Program-made: the position numbers and the translations under genes
Shown: one piece after another, positions 1-12,074 of the stretch
Layout of the letters: every line of letters begins with the position of its first letter
How positions within the stretch are numbered: position 1 is the first letter of the stretch
The notes under the pieces: model-generated
The model's database searches: none
What the model saw: only the letters and a program-made list of their open reading frames with translations
Told to the model about the DNA's origin: nothing
From: Gymnopus androsaceus JB14
Taxonomy: Eukaryota > Basidiomycota > Agaricomycetes > Agaricales > Omphalotaceae
NCBI GenBank assembly: GCA_009733575.1
Contig: ML769390.1
Location: 558,001 to 622,000 of the forward strand
Direction: 5' to 3'
DNA length: 64,000 bases

Positions 1-729
1 CACCCTCCGACGGCGGAGTGTTTAGATTGTCATTCACTAGAAATAAAGCACACATATTCATATTCCTGTACCGCCGTCTGAATCTCGACGACATCCAGAC
101 TTCCAAAGCCTGTTCCAAATGTTCAAGCCGGGCATCGAAGCCGAAACTTTCCGCATATATGCTCCAAGTCAGGACGATAACTTGACATGTCCACTTGCAG
201 CAGATGCTCCTACGTCCCGACATTTCATCCCGACAAAAAGCATATGGATATCGCGCCACCGCTAAGTTTCATTTGCAGAAAAAAACCTTCCCAGGACCGA
301 ATATAGATTCTAATCTCAAATCTGGGTTATTCTGAATATTACTGTTAAGGTTCCGCAAAATGACAGTGATTGTATTCCAGCTTATCGACAAACGCGCAGA
401 CTCGAGTCGGACCGTAACTCTCGGCAGTTCCCAATATATTTTGCGTTCTAGCATTTGCATCCGTACAAGATCACTTCGGGAAGGAGAGAAAGTAGTTACT
501 AGTACTACACGGCACGTCCAAGCGAGTCTGAATGCCGGAGGACCTATCCCGATGAGGCACTAGCATTCGGCTCCAGGAGTCAGGAACACGAATTTACTGT
601 ACACTGCGTTGCGATTCTGCTTATCGGTATGCATTGGGCACCGGTTTCCAGTATAAACCTCTATAAGAAGCCCTTCGTTTCAAGAGTAAAATTCAAGTCT
701 CGGCTCTCCTTCCATCTTCTAAAGTCATC
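1..729. other. Upstream intergenic region
   Basis: No supportable gene is seen here; the short open frames lack family resemblance and splice context. The last ~40 bases before the ATG at 730 are rich in C and T, as is common in fungal 5' leaders, so the promoter and leader of the TmpA-like gene probably lie in the second half of this stretch. Confidence 0.5.
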
Positions 730-3047
730 ATGAACTCTACATCTGGTGCTGACGCTGCTGAGAAGGGAATCCTTGAGCACGTACCTTCTGAGGCTACCCT
801 CAATGTGCCCTCCTTGGCTTTTGGCAAGGATGTCGAAGGGAAGATGGAACGCAACCTCTCAGAGGCCACTCTGAAGGTTTCCCCCCCCGCGCTCAACGAT
901 TCTAGGTCTAAAGAGACAGGATTAAAGCCTGCGCCACGTCCAGCTCCCCGCCCAAAAACCTCTCGCTGGATTAGATTTCAGCTTTGGTTCAATACTTACA
1001 GGTACGCTATCAACGTACCTTTGCAATACTCCTTTCCATACTCATCGGACCGTACAGGAAATTTTTCGTCCTGGTGGTCACTCTGAATGTTATAGGGCTT
1101 GTCCTTGCAGCAGCCGATGTCTGGCACTACCCTCGCATCTATACCAGTGCCTTCATATTAGGGAATCTGCAGGTCGCCCTCCTAGTACGGAATGAACTTT
1201 TTGGGCGGTTCTTGTATCTACTTGTCAACACTCTTTTTGCAAAGGTTAGTTCAATGCGTCCCGCTCCATCATCCTGTGCTAAAAAGAAAGGTGTAGTGGA
1301 CACCTTTAGGTTTCAGGCTCGCAATCACATCCGTTTTGCAACACTTAGGAGGTATACACTCTGGATGCGCTGCGTCTGGATTTATGTGGCTCGTCTTCCG
1401 AGTTGTGATCAACTTTATAAATCACAGCGATACACACAGCGCGATCCTTGCCATGGGTTTGGCCACCAATATCGCTGTAGCAGTATCTATCCTGTCCGCT
1501 TTCCCTTGGATCCGCAATACTCATCACAAGTGAGTCTGCATCGAAATGGAATCAAAAAAAAAAAAACTTACCCCTTTGTAGTGTATTTGAGCGGTATCAT
1601 CGCTTTGTTGGATGGTTTGTCACCGCATTTTTGAACGTTTCTCTCCCATGTCTGACCATTAAACATATCACAGGTTTGGACTATTGTGTAGTAAGTATTT
1701 ACAATCACCTTCTTGCCTACAGTTTAATAATTTCGTTTCAGCCTGGGTATTTGTTATCCTTGGGGATACCTACGACGTCAACACGCGCTCATGGAATCTT
1801 AATGGGGACCATCTCGCCAAGCAACAAGATTTCTGGTTCGCCATCATGATGTCTTTCCTGTAGGAGATAATCCATTCATAAATCTCAATTGTAGTACTGA
1901 TATGGACAAAACTTAGCATTCTATGGCCATGGTTGACCGTCCGATCTGTGAAGGTCGAAGTCGAGCTTGTGAGTTGCTCATCTCTGTGGCTCGACCTTGT
2001 TCTCATCGTCGCATTCCAGCCTTCACCAAAGGTTGCCATCCTACGCTTCGAACGAGGAATGCAACAAGGGCTTCTAGCAAGGATATCGCGGACTTCTATG
2101 CTAGAATATCACGCCTTCGGAATCATTTCGTACGTGCCACTCGCAATTTCCGGTACTTATTTACTAACATGTGGATGGTCGGCGTTCAGGGAGGGCGTGA
2201 ACTCGAATTGTCACTATCTGATATGTGGTGTTCAAGGAGATTTCACCAAAGGGCTCGTAGAAAATCCCCCGACTCGTATATGGACTAGACAGCTCAAAGT
2301 ACGAGTATAGCTGTCGTTCTTGCCGCCATCTGGTAGCTGACCCCTTTCTTTCATAGGTCGCGGGAGTTTCAAATACGTCCAATCTATACAAGGTGGGCTC
2401 CGTATTATTTCTAGGTCGTTGTTAAGATTCTCACACGTCAATGGCTGATCTAGAGAGGAATCAGAATTTGCACTGGCACAGGATTGGGCGCAGCGCTGTC
2501 GACATGTCTTCAGGTGCGGATAGATCCATCTCAGTACCTCCCCGAATTCTGACCATTCGTTTTTACATCATATGCGCACTATCATACAGTCGCCGGACTG
2601 GTGAGTTTGACGCCATCTCTGGTTGAGAATGCCGATTGACTCTCATCCATATAGGTACCTCATTTGGATTGGCTCTGATCAAGAAAAGACTTTTGGGCCG
2701 ACGATTTCAGGCCTAATCCACAATAACCTAGAGGGTCGCGTTACGCTCTGGGATTCAAAAAAGGAAGGTTAGTAACAGAACACTAATCCAATAGCGGAAT
2801 CAAACGGTACTTACTGAACCTTGAACACTAGGTCGCCGTCCTGACACCATGGAATTGATTAAATCAATTTATACATCTTGGAATGCTGAAGTTGTGTTCA
2901 TAACTTCAAATTGGATAGGCAATAAGGAAATGATGGAGGGCTGCAAGGAAGCGGGGATACCAGCATTCGTGAGTAGCCTATCAGTTCATTCGAGAGATGC
3001 ATAGCTCATGCAATGAATTATGACAGGGAACGCTATGGGATTTCTGA
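730..3047 (+). CDS. TmpA-like integral membrane protein
   Basis: Resembles the fungal TmpA family, multi-span membrane proteins with a C-terminal ferric-reductase/oxidoreductase-like part; Aspergillus TmpA is linked to a diffusible signal for asexual development. The first exon encodes a ~75-residue soluble N-terminus. Successive short exons then encode hydrophobic segments, including one with WHYPR and LGNLQVALLVRNELF. The family core RFERGMQQGLLARISRTS is near 2050-2100. The cytosolic C-terminus is recognisable from ICTGTGLGAALSTCLQ (2465-2515), LIWIGSDQEKTFGP (2655-2700) and the final GTLWDF before the TGA at 3045-3047. I count about ten short introns, one with a run of A's near 1553. The start at 730 is the first ATG of the open frame. 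It converges with the next gene. No frame break was found. Family assignment is strong; biochemical role is inference. Confidence 0.8.
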
Positions 3048-3413
3048 GCAGACTTACTTTAGTTGGACTCTTCTATTTTATTTTGACACTTACACTCATT
3101 ATTATTATAAACTCCTTTGCAATTTTCTTTTCTGTTCCCCCTTTGTTTTTCTACTTATATTACCTTATATCATCTTAACTCCAATTCCTTCCAACAGGGA
3201 AGGCTGACCGCGATATATTGTTATTCTTGCTGAATATTGCCTAGAGTAGTATGTATCCTCAATAGAACAGTAGAGTCGAATAGTGTGGCTGGCTGGCTAG
3301 CTTATATGTAGCTGTAATTATAACTTCATACAGCTTGCTGAACACTGCGAATATGATTAAAACATCGCATTCTTGATTAGAATGGCTCTACCAGAATACA
3401 ATATACCAACCGT

Positions 3414-4608
3414 CTAAGGCGCTGTCGGAGGTTGTGACTTATCGGGTACTGGTAGTGGCTTCACAAAGAGATTCTCACGATACCACTTGAGCTCTGATTA
3501 TACCATAAGCTTATTACGACTCATTGAGGGGTAGGGAAGAAAGCGTACCGGTGATAGACCCATGAATGTCAGAAAGAGCGCTGAGAATGGAATAAGTATC
3601 AGTCAGAGACAAGTAAAACAATGACTTTACCGATGGTCACTTTCATAAAGGCGTGGTGTCTTCTGAGAAGGGTTTTTAAACCAGCGAAGTGCCAACTCCT
3701 ATATTTTTTGGAGGTATTAATGGGCTTCTTAGAATGAGAAGCATTTACACTTGCCTTGATTGATGATACGTCTAGCAAGCATCATAAGCTATTGCACGAG
3801 CTGTTTGCAAACTGAATCACCCACCAACAATTCCTGATAATAGCAGCCACTTGGTGAGTAGAAAAGGCCAGACCGTGCGGACGAAGTTACACACCGATAA
3901 TGAAGCCAATCTACGAGCTCTGGCATTTCCTTGACCAAAAAAGAGCGATCGGCATGAACAGAGTTTCCCGCGAGGACTGCAGTTCGAGGAGTGGACACCC
4001 ATTTCTTCACGTAGGCAAGGACCGCTTTTGAGACGTAGTCGTGGGTGTGGGGGGACGATAGACAGCTACTGGTTAGCCCAGACTACTTGCGAGAATATGT
4101 CAACAATAGAGTTCATATCCTAAGTGCAACCTGAACTCACGCTCCCGTGCTGATTTATACACCATTCGTCCATTCTAGGTTCTCCTAAAAGTCAAGGCCG
4201 GATTGTAAGACACAGTCCTGGTACTCACGAATCGAGTACTTTCTTCTCCGTCCGTATGATATATGATACCCCTTCATCGACAGTTTCAAGGTCTCCGTTG
4301 GTTATGAGCACCTGTAGGAGCATGAATACTCAAGGTTTAAGACGCGACAGAAGAGACAGACAGCAATTTCGAGGATTTTATCCTTTTCTGGGTTCAGTCC
4401 TGTCCTGAAGATAATGGGTCAATGTACGCGACTTTTATAGATTGAAGAGAATGGTAGAGTACATCTCGCAATCTATCCAGACCATGGGCCCGTCTGCAGG
4501 ATTAAGCGGATTTCTCGGCGTCATTTTTCGCTTGATAGCAGCCCTATAAGTGTTGTAATAACGCCTATGAACGAATACTGGACGCGAGAAGAAGAAAGGA
4601 AGGAGCAT
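3414..4608 (-). CDS. REX2: Oligoribonuclease, DEDDh 3'-5' exonuclease (Rex2/REXO2 type)
   Basis: Degrades 2-5 nt RNA leftovers to mononucleotides, in mitochondria and cytosol in yeast and animals. Reading on the minus strand: GPMVWIDCEM (first acidic pair), then TGLNPEKDKILEIA after an intron, MDEWCINQHGS, YVSKAVLAYVKKWV, AGNSVHADRSFLVKEMPEL (third acidic residue), DVSSIK (final D) and a C-terminus ending KPLPVPDKSQPPTAP. All family blocks are present in order, so the gene looks intact, although the tiny exon joining HYR to DVSSIK (3770-3890) could not be placed with a clean phase. The upstream ATG at 4608 adds ~40 basic, Phe/Arg-rich residues that look like a mitochondrial presequence; an internal ATG near 4524 would give the cytosolic-type start. 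It is divergent from the next gene by only 27 bp. Confidence 0.85.
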
Positions 4609-4635
4609 GTAATTCTCTCACGCTTGTTCTGCTTC
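4609..4635. promoter_or_regulatory. 27-bp spacer between divergent start codons
   Basis: Only 27 bp separate the REX2 ATG (4608, minus) from the prenyltransferase-repeat ATG (4636, plus). Each promoter and 5' leader must therefore overlap the other gene, or REX2 uses the internal ATG near 4524. Confidence 0.5.
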
Positions 4636-5644
4636 ATGTCCGACGACCTTGAGATAATTAGCGCTATCACTGAAATCCTAAACTCTTCGCCGTGAGCTCA
4701 AATGTATTTTTCAGTCTAACACGAGCTGAATCTTCAAAAGCTCTTCGGTCGAAATACTTCCTGGATCTGTAGAGCAGTGGCAGACAGATCCTGCTGCTCC
4801 TTTCTTATTCACCGATGGACACTTAGGCGTACCCCAAAAGCTCCTGTATCGACTATATCCATGCGCCCTAGATATCTTCAGAAAATCACGGCTATCCAAT
4901 TCGAGCTCTTCATCTCCCAAATCTCTGCTCGAGGCTTCCTCTATCATCCTTCTCGCCAACCCTGCTCACCAAACCGCTCTACATGAACGTAAACGTCTGG
5001 TTCTAGCCGCTCATTTATCCGTAGAAAAAGAGCTGGATTTTACGACTCTTCTTCTATCTTCCAGTCGGGACGCTTCAAAGCAGTCCATTATATGGGATCA
5101 TCGTCGATGGCTCTTCCAGACTGGTACTCTAAAGATGCCTCCGATCCTTTACGATCAAAGATACCAGCGACCCTGCTCCAGAAAGAATTCAGTATCATTC
5201 TACAAAGTACCGAGCGTATATTCAAGGAATTATTACGCATGGGCGCATTGGGATTGGTGTTGTGAAACATTGTACACTCTCCGTACGCCGCAGAACGAGG
5301 ACGAGTATCTCCCAGTGGTCGCAGAGGCTTTCCTTCATTTGCTGCAGTGGATGGAGCACCATCTCTCTGATTATACTGCTGCATTTCATCTCTGCAATCT
5401 TGTACGCAGGTTTCATAAGCTGGAGTACATCCAGCAACTACCAGACGTTGAGATGACCTTTGAACGACTCTTTGAGCAGGCCGTCTCTCTGGTAGCTAGG
5501 TATCCTGATCACGAAGCGTTATGGATGTATCTACGTGCAGTTTGGACTATTGGGGGTCTTGGAGACAATTTGAATTCTATAGCTTCTTTACCAGCGTGTA
5601 AATACCGCGAGCAGTGTATTTCTTGGTGCAATGACAGAATCTAA
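4636..5644 (+). CDS. Protein prenyltransferase alpha-subunit repeat protein (PTAR1-like), two apparent frame breaks
   Basis: Contains PPTA tetratricopeptide-like repeats, recognised by SIIWDHRRWLFQ and NYYAWAHWDWC, followed by AAFHLCNLVRRF and DHEALWMYLRA. In animals PTAR1 is the alpha subunit of geranylgeranyltransferase III; that role here is inference. The start MSDDLEIISAITEILNSS is followed by an intron of ~49 nt (4691-4739) with a CTAAC branch site. Between about 5131 and 5222 the frame carrying the flanking repeats gives a non-repeat-like stretch. The neighbouring frame instead reads a helix-like segment with LLQKEFSIILQSTER, the part expected just before NYYAW. This suggests a one-base loss near 5133 and a one-base gain near 5220 that restore the frame. 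Both flanks are in the same frame, so the gene may still yield protein. Confidence 0.7.
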
Positions 5645-5769
5645 ATTGATTAGATAGGACGCTGACTGTACACGTTGGGACACGTCCGCTTGCTTACAAG
5701 TTACTTTCTTCTCTACTGTCTCTGTCTTCATTGCTGGACTCTTAGCTCCATGCTTCTCTGCTGAAACTT

Positions 5770-8700
5770 ATGGCGCCTCGAAAGAAATTATGTGCACGCA
5801 AAGCATCGTGGCTTGCGTTCGGCTTGGTCGCACTCGCTGCTGTAGCCTCGTATGCACAAGATTCGACTATTGAAACGGATTCTCTAACTCAAACGGTGTG
5901 TTTCTAATCTTATTACTTTTGCTGAAGCCTTATATTTCCTCTAGGATTCCGAAAGCTCGCCAACACACGAAGGATTGGCCCCCGAAAGCGATGACCTGGC
6001 CTCGGCAAGTGTTCCAACTTGCTCCTCGGAATATCTCTCATATCATTCCAGACAGTATTCGAGTCTCAGAAGGAAGCCGATCAAGCAGTAGAAGGTATGT
6101 GATCCCTTTTATTCCTTTTCCCTGCATAACCAACGATATATCCAGCTTCTAGAGCATACAAACAGGCTCTATACACTCTTTCCACCTTAACCGCCCATCC
6201 TCCAGCATACACTTCCGACACCACAAGCCATAGCTTGAATGCCAAATCTCTCCTCACTGCCTTTGTGCCTAGCCTCCAGGGAAGAGGTCCTATTGGCAGC
6301 ATATACCGCATCATATCAAAAATCCAACAACAATTCGGCTCACCCAAAGAAGACACGGCTTCACGACGAAAGACGGAGGATGTAAATCCAAAAGCCATTA
6401 AAGTTCTCGATCTTTTACAACATTCAGCGGAACTAGGAAATATGGACGCGTTATTTACCTATGCAAAGATATCTCTAGTGCGCTACCTTCTACTCTTACT
6501 TTTATTTCGATGCTTAATTATGCTGCATCATCTAGTTCCCGCCAACTTCACATTTCACAGCTGATCCGCATGCTGCATTCAAATCCTTCTCTGCTCACGC
6601 AGCAATGACCGGAAACGCGACTTCTCAGGCCTATCAAGCATTCTTCTACTCGACAGGCTATCGCGGCGTCGTACCGGTCAACCAGGCTCTTGCGCAGCTA
6701 TATTACACGTTTGCTGCTAATGGTGACAATAAAGGCGCGCAGATGGCCCTCGGATACCGCTACTGGAGCGGAATTGGGACTTTGGAGGATTGTCGAAGAG
6801 CAGTGGACTGGTACGAGCATGCCGCCGAGCAATGTAAGTCAGTTGTACATCTTCTGTTCCTCTTTCTAACACGTGTGTAGCGATGGCCAAGTTCCTTTCG
6901 GGTCCTCCGGGTGGACGAACCTTGCCTCAGACGCCTACACGGCTGTCAGATCTTGACGGCGGAATATACGGGCCTGGCGCGAGTGTTGCTTCTACGGGGA
7001 TGAACGCTCATCGTGCAGCCATCAAAGCAGGTTTTTCACGAGCTTCAGGTGAAACCTGGGAGGATATCCTGGACTATTATCTAGTAAGCATGGTGCTCGT
7101 ACGACCATATATGTCATTTAATGATTTATTGTTCTCAGTTCAATGCGGATCGAGGAGAAACAGATTTTGCCCTCCGTCTAGGGAAAATTTACTATCAGGG
7201 AAGCATTTACGCCTCTCCCGGAGGAGTTGCGTCTGGAAGCGAGGGCGTTGGTGCCATTCCGCGTAATTTCGCTCATGCCAGGCATTATTTTGAACAAATT
7301 GCCCGACAAGTCTGGCCGCGCGATCCTGTTAATCCTCTTCAGCACCAAGTGACCGCTCCATCGAGGGATGAGAACCTACCATTCGGAGAAGCAGCAGTTA
7401 GTGCGTCATATCTGGGAAGGATGTACCTAAGGGGAGAAGGAGTGAAAGCTGATCCAGTAATGGCCAAGTTGTGGTTTGAAAGAGGTGAACTTTATGGTGA
7501 ACGAGAATGCCATAATGGCCTCGGTATAATCTGGCGCGATGGATTGATACCAGGAGTTAAAGCCGACTTGAAGAAAGCCATGTTTCATTTCACGGCAGCG
7601 GCGAACAATGACCTTGCAGAAGCTCACATTAATATGGCAAAGCTTCTTCTCAGTAAGTCTTTCATTTCATGCAGTTTAGCATCTTTAATAGAGCGCTCCC
7701 ATAGACACCGATATCATTTCTGCTACTTCACATCTCGAAGCAGCTGTTCGCGTTGGCTCTCCTTTTGAAGCCTACTACTACCTTGGCCAGATACATGCGT
7801 CCCAATTGGCCAATCCCAAGGTCCCTTCCAACCTTGCTTCCTCGTCCTGTTCCATGGCCGTCTCATTCTACAAAATCGTCGTAGAACGTGGTTCATGGGA
7901 TGAAGATTTTCTCAGAGAAGCGGAGGTTGCGTGGATGCGGGGTACCGATGAAAGCAAGGATATTGCGATGCTGAAATGGTGGTTGGCTGCCGAACGAGGT
8001 TCTGAGATTGCAGCAGAACAACCTGGCATACGTTTTGGATCAAGGTATGTTCACAGTAGCTCGTTTTTCAAGTTACTGACATTGTTTGGTACAGATAAGA
8101 GTATTTTACGCTGGACACGCTTCTCACCGATGGAACCTTCGAACGACACTGCGCTACTTGCCCTTACACAGTGGACGCGGGCTGCTGCTCAGCGAAACAT
8201 TGATGCTTTGGTCAAAGTAGGAGACTACTACTATCATGGATTAGGTGTTCCGGACGAGGAGGAAACTATTCGTTACGAGAAAGCTGCCAAGTACTATCAA
8301 TCGGCCGCTGACACTCAAATGAGCGCGTTGGCATTATGGAATCTAGGTTGGATGTATGAGAATGGTGTGGGGGTACCCCAGGTAAGTGATCACCTGCCTA
8401 ATCAATCACCTATCACCTAACCTTGACGTAGGATTTCCACCTTGCCAAGAGACACTATGATCTCGCAGCGCAGACGAATTCCGAAGCTTACTTGCCTGTG
8501 TTTTTATCCTTGGCCAAGTTGTATGTGCGGAGCATATGGCACACTCTGTGCGGCGGGCAAGACGGGTTGAACATCTGGTATGACGATGAAGAGATGGAAT
8601 ATCAAGACGGTGCGTTTTTTTTGACTCTTGATTTGGACAAGTGCTTTTCTGATGCATTTATATAGAATCCATGTACTCCGACGGAGCTCATGAGCCAGCA

Positions 8701-9148
8701 GTCGAAACCGTTTCAGACAAGCCCTCTTCACCCGAGGAGCAGATCTTTTATGAAGATGAAGGTCCGTGGTACATGGGTAAAGCGCGAGACGAGTTCCATC
8801 GCAAACGCGGTAAATCCACACCGCGGCCCAGACGAAGAAGAGGACCCGATACAATGGGCACGGAATCGACGAAATGCGGAAGAACGTGAATCTGAATATG
8901 GATCGGAAGACTATTTGGAGACGGGTTTGCGGGGCGGGGAAGAAGACGACGATGAGTACTCGGAGACAATGCTGCTGATTATCCTTTGTGTGACGGTCTC
9001 TGTGCTGATCTATGTGCGTACCCGCATAGTGCGGAGAATGCGCCATGATCAGCAGCAGCAGCAACAGCAACAAGGACCAGCGATAAATGGTGGAATGTTT
9101 CCGCCTCCTGGCGATCCTGCTAGGAATGATTGGGCAGTTTTAAGATAA
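5770..9148 (+). CDS. HRD3: Hrd3/SEL1L-like ERAD adaptor
   Basis: Luminal scaffold of the Hrd1 ubiquitin-ligase complex that recruits misfolded glycoproteins. The N-terminus has a basic start and a hydrophobic core followed by SYAQD, which reads as a signal peptide. The body carries many Sel1-like repeats, for example AQMALGYRYWSGIGTLEDC (near 6740), YLGRMYLRGEGVKADPVMA (near 7405), GDYYYHGLGVPDEEE (near 8220) and LGWMYENGVGVPQ (near 8345). Near the C-terminus an acidic linker precedes one membrane segment (LLIILCVTVSVLIYV, ~8970-9015), then a short basic tail with a glutamine run (9048-9072) and a Pro/Gly-rich end. This order (signal, repeats, single C-terminal span) is that of Hrd3. About nine introns of ~50 nt interrupt it and frames join cleanly. 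Stop at 9146-9148. Confidence 0.88.
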
Positions 9149-9291
9149 CATTACTATGTAGAATATACAGATCTAAATGTCCATGAATGAGTGTCTCCTG
9201 AAATGATTGATGAATGGTCAAGTAGTTCCCACGCTGGCGCTTGTCTCATAACCACATCCTTCCTGCGCTACCTATCTCTCTCGGCTAAGCT

Positions 9292-10343
9292 ATGAGCTAC
9301 GACTTTGATGCTCTAGAACCTGTTGTTCGTCGCATTCTATCAGCCCCGGGTACTGACCTTAGTACCATAAGCGCCAAACGCGTTCGACGCGAGCTGCTTG
9401 TTCTGGACCCTTCATTGACGCCAGAGTTCATTAAGGAGAACAAATCGGACATTGACGCTATTATCACTAGAGTTTTTGGAGATGTTAGCGCTGTGCAAAA
9501 CCGCGAGTCGAGCCAGGGTGCAGAAGAAAAGATCTCCCGGAACCCTAATTACTCGGATCAGGAGGAAGCAGGGGAAGATGAGGATGAGGAGCAGATGGAG
9601 GTAGAGGAGCAAGAAGAAAAGAAAATCGCGCCTAAAAAGGCTAAGAAAGGAGTCAAGAAGGAGATGAGCGATGCGGAACTTGCGCGGCAGCTATCCAGCG
9701 AGATTAATGGTCGTTCGAGGAGGAGCACAGGGAAGGCGCGTACTGCGAATGGGACTCCGAAGAAATCCAGGTCAAAGAAGAAGAGTGCCACAACGATAGA
9801 CTCTGATGAAGACGAAAGTGGCGAAGAAGGAGGGAAGAAGAAGAAGAAACGGTCTGGTACAGGTACCGCCAAAGGTTTGTCTCCCATAGGTGGGCTCTCG
9901 CAAGCAAGATTGCTAATATCAGAGTGATAGGTGGATTTGCCAAGGAATACACATTAAGGTTGCTTTTGTCTTTCTCTTTATGCGGGATCTCAATCAACTG
10001 AAAACGCTTCCAGTCCTCCGCTGGCTTCTCTTCTACAGGTCGAGAAAATGTCCCGTCCACAAGTCGTAAAGCAGCTATGGGTCTATATCAAGGAGAACGA
10101 ACGGCAGAACCCTAGTAACAAGCGCGAAATCCTATGTGATAACAGTTTGAGAGCGGTTTTTAATGTCGACAAGATTGACATGTTTAAAATGAAGTGAGTC
10201 GATGATTTCCTTCCTTTAGCTTTTGCATAGGCTTATCTCTTGCTCAAGCAAGGTGCTCGGGCAGTGAGTTGATTATTTTCCTTTCCTTTGGCTTTGCGTG
10301 GGCTCATCTTCGCTCAAGACACCTGCACGAGACTGAAGAATGA
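9292..10343 (+). CDS. DEK-C plus SWIB/MDM2 domain protein (Uaf30/Tri1-like)
   Basis: The N-terminal ~65 residues (MSYDFDALEPVVRRIL... to VFGDV) resemble a DEK C-terminal DNA-binding domain. A long acidic then lysine-rich disordered linker follows (~9540-9870), then a SWIB domain: YTLSPPLASLL, MSRPQVVKQLWVYIKEN, NKREILCDNSLRAVF, IDMFKMNKVLGQHLHE. Yeast proteins of this type are Uaf30 (RNA polymerase I upstream activation factor) and Tri1; nuclear chromatin or rDNA transcription is inferred. The last two introns (10194-10248 and 10264-10318, each 55 nt) flank a 15-nt microexon and are similar to each other. Splicing both gives the expected SWIB end and the stop at 10341-10343; skipping the second would stop at 10265-10267. 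Confidence 0.85.
10194..10318 (+). repeat. Adjacent duplicated introns
   Basis: Two introns of exactly 55 nt lie on either side of the 15-nt exon 10249-10263. Both begin GTGAGT, share a central CTTTCCTTT-like pyrimidine tract, and end GCTCAAG. By eye they are about 80% identical, while the flanking exons are not alike. Confidence 0.75.
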
Positions 10344-10585
10344 GGCAGCAGCTACTTCCAGCATCCTACATAGTTTCCGTACTGTAGTTCTGTATTATCC
10401 TTATTCGTGATGTAAACACAATCGCAATGTAATTATCTTTCAAACAACGTGCATAAGGATGATATGTACAAAAATGGTATCAATATGCATCATACGAGAG
10501 GGGAATTAAAACGAAGCGGAACCGGGCATCGATACATCAGAGATAGAAATGAACAAAATTAAGAGATTAATAAAGCTATGGAGAA

Positions 10586-12074
10586 TCAAATCAAAGGGTG
10601 TCGAAACTCGGAGAACTTGCCTTTTTCTTCGGTCTTCTTCTTATCCGCACCATTGCACGCATCTCTCTCATGCCTATTTCGTGAATCTTTTCTGTTGAAT
10701 GAACGGTCACAAAATTTACACAGATATTCACCCCCCTCCGGAGCATGGGCTTTCGACTTGATATGACGTTTCGCGTCGTGGATCCGACTGAAGGTCTTAT
10801 CACAACCAGGAATATGGCATTTAAACTCGCCAGAGCGATTCTTGCGAGCGTTGCGTTTGCTCTGGCGGCGCGGGCGTTTTCTCCGGTCACTTATTTCCTC
10901 TTCCGAGTCAGCGTAGCCCTCATACGTCGATCCTTCGTCGTCAGAATCAACATATTCAGACTCGGTGTACGTGACACGGGACTTCGCTTCACGATGATAC
11001 GAAGCCACAGGACGAAGATTCTTGCCTCTGATATCCAGATCCCTCTTCCTCTTTGGAGAAGAGCTATAGGGCGTGTCCACAGTGGGAGACGACGCCTCTC
11101 GTACTCGGGGCGGACATGGAGGCGATGACGACGACACATCTGACGAGGAGGAGGAAGAGGATGAAACAGTGCAATTCCTCGGGCCATCGAAGGACGATGT
11201 CTCTGGAAACTCGGGCTGGAATGATGATAACGAGGGCAAACCTGCTGTCCCTGAGGAGACGGATGGAACAGCAAAATTCACCGGGACCAGGAGCAGACCC
11301 TTGAGTGTGATCTGATGATCTCTGATCTCCAACGGCAGCGGCGATGGAAGAAACAGCTCGTATTTACACCCTTCTGGCTCCTCGGTGATGAATCTCGCCT
11401 TGGAATTTGACGGGAGGATAGAGCCCAAAGACTCTTTTTCCGTCTCGGTAGATTGGAAGAATGAAAGGTGAGATGCAGGCAGCGGCATGGGCATCGGCGT
11501 ACCACTGTGGAACCGCATTACTCTCGGACTCAGAGCGTGCAAGCTGAGGAGGACGGATGGTAAGTGTGGCCGATGGACGAGTCATGGTCGTAGCCGTAAT
11601 CGAACAGCAGCAGTTGAGATCATGAGGGATGAACCGTCTGCGGGTGATCAATGATCTCGACTCCCATGTTCATAAATCCGAAATTGGAAATTGAACCAGA
11701 CGCTGTATCAGGCGAGTACGATAAAAAGTGGTTTGGTGAATGATCCATCGAAGCATCCGATAACGAGGGCGAAGCCGAACAGGGATGAGGAGGATGAGGA
11801 CGGAGAGTATATAGACGAAGACTAAACAATCCTTAACCGTTGAAGGAAAACGCCAAATAAGGTGGTACTTACACCTGTATCGATGAAGTCAATATCAGAG
11901 TCCGCATAGACTCGGAAATCGGTTTCAAGTATTATGCATGATTTCGAGTACGGAGCGCTAGAGTAAACAAGGTCAGTCCGTTTTTAAGACTGGAGATAAA
12001 GATAGTTTGACCAACTCTTCTGGAAAAGGGACTAGAAGCTCAAATATCTCTAGAGGTGGTACAGAAGAAAGCAT
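10586..12074 (-). CDS. Zinc-finger transcription regulator (C2H2 + C2HC), 5' part disrupted
   Basis: The C-terminus has two zinc fingers: CHIPGCDKTFSRIHDAKRH (C2H2) and CKFCDRSFNRKDSRNRHERD followed by AC (C2HC variant). They follow a basic RRQSKRNARKNR patch and a Ser-rich acidic disordered region. Upstream coding exons can be traced to an ATG at 12074: MLSSVPPLEIFELLVPFPE, then SCIILETDFRVYADSD (~11880-11955), then MDHSPNHFLSYSPDTASGSI (near 11740). The reading frame is then interrupted by TGA at 11620-11622. It stays coding-like as LLLFDYGYDHDSSIGH, then must shift by one base between about 11580 and 11533 to enter the frame that carries the fingers (open to the stop at 10586). No intron with correct phase explains both breaks. 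A shorter protein from the ATG near 11518 would keep both fingers. DNA-binding regulator by domain; targets unknown. Confidence 0.65.

Noticed and set aside
9558..9887. Phe/Ser-rich 109-codon minus frame
   Set aside because: Shadow of the lysine/glutamate-rich linker of the SWIB gene on the other strand.
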